In this document: positions 7,393 to 13,448 of the stretch, one piece after another
How positions within the stretch are numbered: position 1 is the stretch's first letter
Layout: each line of letters starts with the position of its first letter
Assembly: GCA_023393015.1 (NCBI GenBank)
Contig: JAEWMY010000004.1
Location: 1-19,672, forward strand
Direction of reading: 5' to 3'
Length of the DNA: 19,672 bases
From: Spirochaetota bacterium
GTDB taxonomy: Bacteria; Spirochaetota; Spirochaetia; Treponematales; Treponemataceae
Position numbers and translations under genes: made by a program
Notes under the pieces: generated by a model
What the model was told of the DNA's origin: nothing
The model's database searches: none
What the model saw: the letters and a program-made list of their open reading frames with translations, nothing else

Positions 7393-8838
7393 TTAATAGC
7401 GAGAATAGTTCGGCGCCTCCTGCGTTATGGTGACGTCATGGGCATGACTCTCGCGAAGGCCTGACGCCGTAATCCTAACAAATTTCCGGTATTTCTTCAA
7501 TTCCTCAATGGTCTTGCAACCGCAATATCCCATGCCCTTGCGCAATCCGGAGACCATCTGGTGGAGGAAGCTCTTGAGCTCGCCCTTGTAGGGAACGCGC
7601 CCCTCGATGCCCTCGGGAACCGGGGTTTCGTCCTTGGCGATGCCGTAACGGTCGCCGGAGCCGTCCTTGATGGCTCCGAGGCTACCCATTCCGCGGTATT
7701 CCTTGTAGATGCGTCCGTCGAAGATGATCTCGCGTCCGGGAGCCTCCTTGAGGCCGGCGAATAGGTTGCCGATCATGACGGCGTTCGCGCCGGCTCCGAT
7801 CGCCTTCGAGATGTCGCCCGAAAACTTTATGCCGCCGTCGGCGATAATCGGGATATTCGACTTCGAGGCCTCTTCGGCGCATTCGCATACGGCGGAAAAC
7901 TGGGCCGCGCCCACGCCGGAAACGACGCGAGTCGTGCAGATGGAACCGGGGCCCACGCCGACCTTGACCGCGTCCACGCCGGCCTCGATGAGGTGCCTCG
8001 TACCGGCGGCGGTGGCGACGTTCCCGCCGATGACGGGGAGCTCCGGATAGGCCTTGCGAAGCGCCCTGACCGCCTCTATGACGCCCTTGGAATCACCGTG
8101 CGCGGTATCGAAGACGACGAAGTCGACCTTCGCCTCGAGAAGGAGCGGAATGCGGACCGACCAGTCGTTGTTGCTGACGGCCGCCCCGACGATGAGCCGA
8201 CCCTTCTTGTCGCGCGCCGCCCTCGGGAACATCTCCTGCTTTTCCATGTCCTTCACGGTGATGAGCCCGGTAAGGTGCCCGTCGTGGTCGATGACGGGAA
8301 GTTTCTCGATGCGGTGCTTGTCGAATTTCCGGCGCGCGTCGTCGACGCTCGGTTTTCCCTCGGTGACGACCATATCCTTGGTCATCACGTCCCGTACGAA
8401 GAGGCTGTCGTCCCGGCAAAAGCGGAGATCGCGCCCGGTGATGATTCCGACGAGCCTTCCGTCCTTGGTGATGACGGGAAGCCCTGATACGTTATAGCGC
8501 GTCATGATCTGTTTGACGTCGCCGATCGTACGGTCGTCCTCCACGGTGACGGGAGACTCGATGACCCAGTTGAGATAGCGTTTCGCGTTCGAGACCTGCT
8601 CGGCCTGGGTCTCGGGTGAAAGGTTGCGGTGGATGACGCCGGCGCCGCCTTCGAGGGCGAGCGCGACGGCCATCTTCTCCTCGGTCACGGTATCCATGGC
8701 GGCGGAAATGACCGGAACGTTCAGTCTCACGTCCCGAACGAGAATGGTTCCGACGTCGGTTTCGCGCGGAAGCACCTCGGAGTAACCGGGTTCGAGGAGC
8801 ACGTCGTCGTAGGAAAGGGTTTCTTTCAGTTCTATCAT
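7393..8838 (-). CDS. guaB: Inosine-5'-monophosphate dehydrogenase
   Basis: A 481-residue IMPDH, the rate-limiting NAD-dependent oxidation of IMP to XMP toward GMP. A TIM barrel is interrupted by a pair of CBS domains (about 95-145 and 150-200), which normally bind adenine nucleotides and tune activity. The catalytic loop GPGSICTT (296-303) places the nucleophile at Cys301. The substrate loop IADGGIKFSGD (332-342), YRGMGSLGAI (381-390) and the mobile flap EGRVPYKG (412-419) are all present. The ATG at 8838 is chosen because GGAGG sits 5 nt upstream and MIELKETLSYDDVLL is the usual N-terminus; a longer in-frame start has no ribosome site. A terminator lies just 25 bp upstream, between it and purB. 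purA follows after 10 bp. Confidence 0.96.
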   Translation of the reverse strand: MIELKETLSYDDVLLEPGYSEVLPRETDVGTILVRDVRLNVPVISAAMDTVTEEKMAVALALEGGAGVIHRNLSPETQAEQVSNAKRYLNWVIESPVTVEDDRTIGDVKQIMTRYNVSGLPVITKDGRLVGIITGRDLRFCRDDSLFVRDVMTKDMVVTEGKPSVDDARRKFDKHRIEKLPVIDHDGHLTGLITVKDMEKQEMFPRAARDKKGRLIVGAAVSNNDWSVRIPLLLEAKVDFVVFDTAHGDSKGVIEAVRALRKAYPELPVIGGNVATAAGTRHLIEAGVDAVKVGVGPGSICTTRVVSGVGAAQFSAVCECAEEASKSNIPIIADGGIKFSGDISKAIGAGANAVMIGNLFAGLKEAPGREIIFDGRIYKEYRGMGSLGAIKDGSGDRYGIAKDETPVPEGIEGRVPYKGELKSFLHQMVSGLRKGMGYCGCKTIEELKKYRKFVRITASGLRESHAHDVTITQEAPNYSRY

Positions 8839-8863
8839 ATATACCTCCAATATAAACGGATAC

Positions 8864-8906
8864 AAAAAACCGGCTGCCCGGAACCGCGAGGTTCCCGTTC
8901 AGCCGG
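8864..8906 (-). terminator. Intrinsic terminator between purB and guaB (possible attenuator)
   Basis: On the minus strand a 7-bp outer stem (CCGGCTG with CAGCCGG) and a 6-bp inner stem (GGAACC with GGTTCC) are separated by a small internal loop. The stem is capped by a four-base loop (TCGC) and followed by six T. It begins 6 bp after the purB stop. The T-run ends 25 bp before the guaB ATG, a gap filled mostly by the guaB ribosome site. This leaves no room for a normal promoter downstream, so either partial read-through or a promoter inside purB must supply guaB. Confidence 0.85.
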
Positions 8907-8912
8907 TCATCG

Positions 8913-10355
8913 TCATGTCAGCGGCCCCGAGGCCCCTTCCATCAACGCGCGGTATTTCGCCGCGAGCGCGCCGGCCTTTTCAGCCGCGAGCCCGCGATAC
9001 CGCTCGGGATTCTCGAAGAAGCCCGCCGGATCCCGCACGCCGAGCTTCTCGAGCCGGGCCGTGATCCTGCCGAAGGCGTCGGCGTTCGCCTTGAGCGCCT
9101 CGTAGAAGGTAACCCCGCGCGTCTCGGCGTCGAGCGTTATTTTCCTGATTACCTCGTGGCCGTCCGAGACGCCCGACTCGGCGAGCAGGATGTAGGCGGG
9201 CTCGGCGAGAACGCCTCCCCGCACCTTGCCGCCCGCGTTCGCGAGATTCCTCGCCATGCCCTCGCGGTCCGCCTGTACGCCGGAAACGACGCTCTTCATG
9301 CGCGAGACGGCGAGCGTGAAGCCCGCGAGGTAGTCGGCGACGAATCGCTGGCTCGCGGAGTTCGTGAGGTCGCGCTGGTGCTCGGATATCTGATCCATGA
9401 AGAAGGTCATCACGCGCGGGGCGAAGGCCTTCCAGAGGCTCTTGACGTGTTCGGAATTCCACGGGTTGCGCTTTTGGGGCATCGTTGACGAGCCGACCTG
9501 GGTCGCGCTGAAATACTCGAAAACCTCTCCCACTTCGGAGCGCTGGAGGTTGCGGAGATCGTCCGCGAGGTTCGCTATCACGCCGAAGGCGACGTTGCAC
9601 TCGAGAAGCAGGCGCAGGAGGTATTCGGGCTCGACGAGCTGGGTCGAGTGCTCGGAGGGCTTGAGGCCGAGGTACGAAAGGTAGCGGCGCTCCAGGTCCT
9701 CGGGGTCGCGCACGATCATGCTCGTGGCGTTGTACGCCCCGACCGCGCCCGCGAGCTTGCCGGCGAGTCCTTCGGCCCTCGTCTCTATCTCGAGGATCGA
9801 CTTGCCGAGCCGGCTGACGTACTCGGCCATCGCGAAGCCGAAGGTTATCGGGACGGCGTGCTGTCCGTGCGTACGGCCGACCTCGGGGGTTTCGGCCTCC
9901 CGGGCGGCGATCTCGCAGAGCTTGAGTTCGAGCTCGCGGAGCTCTGGCAGGATAACGTCCTTGACGCAATCGCGAACGCGCACCGAGAGGGCCGTGTCGA
10001 GTATGTCGACGCTCGTCGCGCCGAGATGCACGAGGGGGGCGACGCGCTCGCTCACCATCGTCTTCAGGACGTTCACGAGCGCCCGTATGTTGTGTTTTGT
10101 CTTTTCTTCCTCGGCGTACACGCGCGAGGGATCGATCGTCTCCGCGACCCGGTCGAGTTCGCGTTCCGTCGCCGCGTCGAGCTCTCCGCGCGTGGCGAGA
10201 TGCGCCTTCACGAGGGCGATTTCGGCGCGCGCGCAGGAAACGATAGCAGCCTGCTCCGAGATATGCGCGGAAAGGCGCTCGAAGGCGGCGGACTCTGAGA
10301 GGGAATAACGATGATCGAGGGGGGAGATATTCAGAAAGATTGTACGTGCTTCCAT
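8913..10355 (-). CDS. purB: Adenylosuccinate lyase
   Basis: A 480-residue member of the fumarase/aspartase superfamily. It removes fumarate from adenylosuccinate (to AMP) and from SAICAR in IMP synthesis. Visible motifs are NISPLDHRY at the N-terminus, HLGATSVDILDTA (110-122), GRTHGQHA with His163 (160-167) and the signature loop SSTMPQKRNP (289-298) carrying the catalytic Ser. The ATG at 10355 gives the canonical start. No clear ribosome site precedes it (GGCAGTATATATT), and a TTGACA lies only about 30 bp upstream, so the message may be nearly leaderless. It is divergent from the DUF1538 gene across 57 bp, and a terminator separates it from guaB. Confidence 0.94.
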   Translation of the reverse strand: MEARTIFLNISPLDHRYSLSESAAFERLSAHISEQAAIVSCARAEIALVKAHLATRGELDAATERELDRVAETIDPSRVYAEEEKTKHNIRALVNVLKTMVSERVAPLVHLGATSVDILDTALSVRVRDCVKDVILPELRELELKLCEIAAREAETPEVGRTHGQHAVPITFGFAMAEYVSRLGKSILEIETRAEGLAGKLAGAVGAYNATSMIVRDPEDLERRYLSYLGLKPSEHSTQLVEPEYLLRLLLECNVAFGVIANLADDLRNLQRSEVGEVFEYFSATQVGSSTMPQKRNPWNSEHVKSLWKAFAPRVMTFFMDQISEHQRDLTNSASQRFVADYLAGFTLAVSRMKSVVSGVQADREGMARNLANAGGKVRGGVLAEPAYILLAESGVSDGHEVIRKITLDAETRGVTFYEALKANADAFGRITARLEKLGVRDPAGFFENPERYRGLAAEKAGALAAKYRALMEGASGPLT

Positions 10356-10412
10356 AATATATACTGCCAGAATCTTGCCTAGCTTGTCAAGAGATGATAC
10401 GATGGAATCAGG
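10356..10412. promoter_or_regulatory. Overlapping divergent promoters, purB and DUF1538 gene
   Basis: Only 57 bp separate the two divergent start codons. For the + strand, TTGCCT (10375-10380) and TACGAT (10398-10403) have an exact 17-bp spacer and point to a start about 2-4 nt before the DUF1538 ATG. For the - strand, TTGACA (complement of 10385-10390) is a perfect -35; its best -10 (CAGTAT or AGTATA, spacer 18-19) is poor. The two promoters overlap, so transcription of one may interfere with the other. Neither gene has a convincing ribosome site, in keeping with very short leaders. Confidence 0.4.
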
Positions 10413-11915
10413 ATGAATCTCACCCACAAGCTGAAAGACACCGCGCTCGCCATACTCCCTGTCGACGTCGTCGTTCTGGTTCTTCATCTCACCGTAGCGC
10501 CGATACCCGCCGCGACCCTCGTCGCCTTCCTCGTGAGTTCTCTCCTTGTCGTCGCGGGTCTCGCGGTTTTCGTCGCGGGCGCGGACCTCAGCATCGTGCC
10601 GGCGGGATCCCTCATCGGGGCAGCCCTTACCAGGACCAGAAAACTGCCGTTAATACTCGCGGCCCTCGCTGTGTCCGGCTTCATCGTCACCATCGCGGAG
10701 CCGAATCTACGCGTTCAGGGCGACATGGTCGAGTCGGTGACCGGGATTATCTCCTCGAGATCGCTCGTTTTCGCCGTATCGGGCGGCATCAGCCTCTTTT
10801 TGGCCCTCTCGATGCTCCGTATACTGTTGAGAATCCCTTTTCGCCTCATCGTCATCGTCTTTTACGGCATCGCGCTCCTGTTGGCCTCGCGCGTCGACCA
10901 AACCCTCGTGGCCATCGCCTTCGACGCCTCGGGCGCCGCGACGGGCCCCCTCACCGTGCCCTTCTACATCGCGATCGGTATCGGCGTCGCGAACGTTCGG
11001 GGGGGTAAGGATGCGGAAGACGACAGCTTCGGGACGACCGGAATAGCGGCCATCGGCCCGATCTTCGCGATGACCGCGGTGGCTTTCTTTTTTTCGGGTA
11101 CGGGCGGATCGGACTCTCATGCGGTTTCCGCCGCCGCGACCGGGACGACCGCGCTCCCCGCTCCGGCGGACATCCTTCGCGCCTTTCCGTCGACGGTTAA
11201 AAACGTTTCCGCGTCGCTCCTTCCCCTCGTCGTGCTTTTCGCGTTTTTCCAGGTCACGCTCATCAAGATGCCTCCCGCGCAAACGCGCCGCGTCGTCTTC
11301 GGCGTCGTATACGCGTGGATTGGTCTCATACTCTTCTTCGTCGGCGCGAACGCCGGTTTCATACCGGCGGGCCGCGCGGTCGGCGCGGCGATCGGCGCGC
11401 TCGGGAATAACTGGCTGCTCATTCCCGTCGGTTGCGTATTCGGGGCGATCATCGTCTGCGCGGAGCCGGCGATGTGGGTGCTGACGGAACAGATAGAGGA
11501 AGTCTCCTCTGGAAACGTCAGAAGGCCGCTCGTCTTCGCGACGATTGCCCTCGGCGTGGCGGGAGGAGTCTCGCTCGCGATGTGGCGGGTCCTCGCCGGC
11601 TTCTCCGTCTGGTACCTTATCGCGCCCCTTTTCGCGATCGCGGTCCTGCTCACGCTCGTGACGCCGAAACTCTTCGCGTCCGTCGCTTTCGATTCGGGAA
11701 GCGTCGCAACCGGTCCGGTCTCGAGCGCGTTTATCCTTCCCCTGACGGTTGGCGCGTCCGCTGCCTCGGGGGGAAACCCGGCGACCGACGCCTTCGGCCT
11801 CATCGCCATGATCGCGATTACGCCCGTCGTAAGCATCCAGCTGCTCGGTTGGCTGTACGCGCGAAAGGAGAAAGCCATGATGCAACGCACATCTCGCAAG
11901 GGGGTTTCCCGTTGA
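10413..11915 (+). CDS. DUF1538-family integral membrane protein, duplicated
   Basis: A 500-residue, very hydrophobic protein with about twelve membrane segments that I assign to the uncharacterised DUF1538 family. It consists of two homologous halves offset by about 256 residues. GADLSIVPAG (56-65) matches GANAGFIPAG (311-320). TIAEPNLRV (93-101) matches VCAEPAMWV (348-356). FDASGAATGP (170-179) matches FDSGSVATGP (426-435). GGKDAEDDSFG (197-207) matches GGNPATDAFG (453-462). Repeated helix breaks with Gly/Pro and conserved Glu/Asp within the membrane are typical of secondary transporters or channels with inverted or parallel repeats. The substrate is unknown. The stop overlaps the start of a tandem PII-like gene (TTGA), suggesting the membrane protein is controlled by a nucleotide- or metabolite-sensing PII protein. 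The family call is from memory of its motifs. Confidence 0.75.
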   Translation: MNLTHKLKDTALAILPVDVVVLVLHLTVAPIPAATLVAFLVSSLLVVAGLAVFVAGADLSIVPAGSLIGAALTRTRKLPLILAALAVSGFIVTIAEPNLRVQGDMVESVTGIISSRSLVFAVSGGISLFLALSMLRILLRIPFRLIVIVFYGIALLLASRVDQTLVAIAFDASGAATGPLTVPFYIAIGIGVANVRGGKDAEDDSFGTTGIAAIGPIFAMTAVAFFFSGTGGSDSHAVSAAATGTTALPAPADILRAFPSTVKNVSASLLPLVVLFAFFQVTLIKMPPAQTRRVVFGVVYAWIGLILFFVGANAGFIPAGRAVGAAIGALGNNWLLIPVGCVFGAIIVCAEPAMWVLTEQIEEVSSGNVRRPLVFATIALGVAGGVSLAMWRVLAGFSVWYLIAPLFAIAVLLTLVTPKLFASVAFDSGSVATGPVSSAFILPLTVGASAASGGNPATDAFGLIAMIAITPVVSIQLLGWLYARKEKAMMQRTSRKGVSR

Positions 11916-12523
11916 ACTATACGCGACAGATACTTACCATCGTGAATCACGGTTTGGGGGAAAAGTACGCGGATGTGGCGCGCAAGGCTGGGGCGCGGGG
12001 CGGGACCGTCCTCGTCGGCAGGGGAAGCGCGAGCGCGCTCCTGCTTCGGCTGCTCGCGCTGTCGGACGTCGAGCGGGACGTCCTGATAACGCTCGTCGGC
12101 GACGAAGAGTTCGCCCGGGTATGGGACGCGATCGTAGGGTCGCGCCTCGCGGGCAAGTCGTCCGGCATATCGTACGCCATACCATTGGGAGGAACGCAAG
12201 TGGAAACGAGATTCGATCACGAGCTCATTACGGTAATCGTGAACCGCGGATACGCGGACGACGTCATGGCGGCCGCGAGAAAGGCGGGAGCGCGGGGCGG
12301 AACGATAATCCACGCGCGCGGCACGGGAAAGCCCGACGACGAGCGCTTCTTCGGCGTCACCATCGTGCCCGAAAAGGAACAAGTACTCATCCTTTCCGAG
12401 AAGGCGACCTCGCAGGCGATCCGGGACTCGATATCGTCCCTTCCGTGCCTGGTCGCGCCCGGCTCCGGTATCATGTACACCCTGCCCGTCGACCGCTTCG
12501 CGCAAATCGGGAAAGGCGTCTGA
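11912..12523 (+). CDS. Tandem PII-like (GlnB/CutA-fold) regulatory protein
   Basis: A 203-residue protein starting at TTG 11912, which overlaps the DUF1538 stop (TTGA). AAGGGGG lies 8 nt upstream. Two PII-like units can be aligned by eye: about 6-92 and 104-195. Both share ILTIVN or LITVIVN, then the identical nonapeptide RKAGARGGT (24-32 and 123-131), a G/R-rich turn and a T-loop region, ending in a PII-style strand (GISYAIPL and GIMYTLPVDRF). Classical PII proteins are single 112-residue domains forming trimers with ATP/ADP and 2-oxoglutarate sites. Here the T-loops are short and lack the uridylylated Tyr of GlnB. The second unit keeps a longer loop (GKPDDERFFGVTIVPEKE). The overlap with the DUF1538 gene argues that it regulates that membrane protein. 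The ligand is unknown. Confidence 0.75.
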   Translation: MNYTRQILTIVNHGLGEKYADVARKAGARGGTVLVGRGSASALLLRLLALSDVERDVLITLVGDEEFARVWDAIVGSRLAGKSSGISYAIPLGGTQVETRFDHELITVIVNRGYADDVMAAARKAGARGGTIIHARGTGKPDDERFFGVTIVPEKEQVLILSEKATSQAIRDSISSLPCLVAPGSGIMYTLPVDRFAQIGKGV

Positions 12524-12532
12524 CGCTCTCCC

Positions 12533-13114
12533 CTAGAGCCGGGAGGAAACCGCGCGCAGGAATTCGTCGCGTCCCGTGTTCTTCTCGGCCGAGGTCACGA
12601 TTATGCTCGCCGGGTCCGTACCGAAATACGAGGCCCAGGAACGTCGCGCCTTGACGACGTCATTCTTGCCGATCTTGTCGGCTTTGGTGCCGACGAGTAT
12701 CACCTCGCGGCCCATACCCTCGAAATACGCGACCGAGTCGCGTTCCACCTCGCCGGGTACCCGTCTCATGTCCATCAGGAAAAACACCACGCGGAGATTC
12801 TCCCTGAGGGACGCGTATTCGGCGAGCATCCGGTCAAAGGCCTCGTTCTCGCGGATCGACCGGGCGGCATACCCGTATCCCGGAAGGTCCACGAACGAAA
12901 ACGCCCCGTTCACGAGGAAGAAATTGACGAGCCGTGTCATACCGGGGCGGGAACCGGTTTTCACGAGCGATTTCCGGTTTACGATCATGTTGATGAGGGA
13001 CGATTTTCCCGCGTTGGAACGCCCGAAAAAGGCGAACTCGGGAACGCGCGTCACGGGGTATTCGCTCGGACGCGTCGCGCTTTTTACGAATTCCGCGCTC
13101 GTTATCTTGATCAT
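12533..13114 (-). CDS. engB: Ribosome-biogenesis GTP-binding protein EngB (YsxC/YihA)
   Basis: A 193-residue single-domain GTPase of the TrmE-Era-EngA-EngB group, required for 50S subunit assembly in many bacteria. Visible motifs are G1 GRSNAGKSS (31-39), the switch I threonine in GMTRLVNFF, G3 DLPGYGYA, G4 GTKADK and G5 TSAEKN. Its length and motif spacing are normal. The ATG at 13114 gives the family-typical N-terminus; GGCGG and GAG lie just upstream. It is convergent with the PII-like gene, 9 bp apart, with no terminator hairpin between them. It appears to be a single-gene unit with a TATACT box upstream. Confidence 0.94.
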   Translation of the reverse strand: MIKITSAEFVKSATRPSEYPVTRVPEFAFFGRSNAGKSSLINMIVNRKSLVKTGSRPGMTRLVNFFLVNGAFSFVDLPGYGYAARSIRENEAFDRMLAEYASLRENLRVVFFLMDMRRVPGEVERDSVAYFEGMGREVILVGTKADKIGKNDVVKARRSWASYFGTDPASIIVTSAEKNTGRDEFLRAVSSRL

Positions 13115-13134
13115 CTCGCACCGCCTTGCGGCGC

Positions 13135-13140
13135 AGTATA
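13135..13140 (-). promoter_or_regulatory. Candidate engB -10 box
   Basis: The minus strand reads TATACT here, a five-of-six match to the sigma70 -10, 20 bp before the engB ATG. The -35 at an 18-bp spacing (TTTCCC) is poor, so the assignment rests on the -10 box and position. Confidence 0.4.
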
Positions 13141-13244
13141 GCACACGACGCGTATCGTGGGAAAGCCGGACTCGTGCCGCACGCCGTTCCCCGCGAGTAA
13201 GAAAACGCACCTTTCCCGGAAAATAACCCACGTGTCGGGGCATA

Positions 13245-13277
13245 CCCTAAGGAAACGTACGAAAGTCCCTAAGAAAC
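13245..13277. repeat. Direct repeat pair CCCTAAGGAAAC / CCCTAAGAAAC
   Basis: Two nearly identical 11-12-bp words start at 13245 and 13267, exactly 22 bp apart, about two helical turns, with a CGTACG palindrome between them. Such spacing is typical of two tandem binding sites on one DNA face, as used by AraC-type and OmpR-type regulators. It lies about 130 bp upstream of engB. Confidence 0.35.
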
Positions 13278-13405
13278 CTCATGTACTTGCCGCGAACCGG
13301 GGAGTACTATGCAATCATGGCGTGAGTAGCAGCCAGTTTTCTTCGTCGCGCCGCGGGGCACGGGCCGGCACGTCGTGCCGACTCGTCCAGCGGAATCCTC
13401 TTCTT

Positions 13406-13444
13406 GCCGGTCGCGCGGGGGCACGCGCGGCCGGTTCTTTTTTT
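13406..13444 (+). terminator. Strong + strand intrinsic terminator with no assigned gene
   Basis: GCCGGTCGCGCG pairs with CGCGCGGCCGGT (12 bp, two G-U pairs) around a 6-nt loop, followed by TCTTTTTTT on the + strand. On the minus strand the downstream side is AAGAAGAGG, so it cannot terminate the response regulator message by the usual mechanism. The nearest + strand gene ends almost 900 bp upstream, past engB. Confidence 0.7.
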
Positions 13445-13448
13445 CGTC

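Larger units (their letters stand above)
13115..13448. other. 334-bp intergenic region between engB and the response regulator gene
   Basis: Both flanking genes are on the minus strand. I see no convincing protein-coding frame here. The region holds a candidate engB -10 box, a spaced direct repeat (13245-13277), a small palindrome CGGCACG-T-CGTGCCG near 13354-13368, and a strong + strand terminator at 13406-13444. A short + strand RNA ending at that terminator is possible. Confidence 0.5.

Noticed and set aside
6192..7433. Long + strand open frame antisense to purA
   Set aside because: purA on the other strand has full catalytic motifs. The antisense product is low-complexity and matches no family.
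11432..11911. N-terminal extension of the PII-like protein into the DUF1538 gene
   Set aside because: The extension is the out-of-frame shadow of the membrane protein. A TTG at 11912 with an upstream AAGGGGG gives a normal PII N-terminus and a TTGA overlap.
10707..12505. Long minus-strand frames opposite the DUF1538 and PII-like genes
   Set aside because: Their translations are extremely Arg/Asp/Glu- or Pro/Ser-rich, while the + strand frames give clean membrane helices and duplicated domains.
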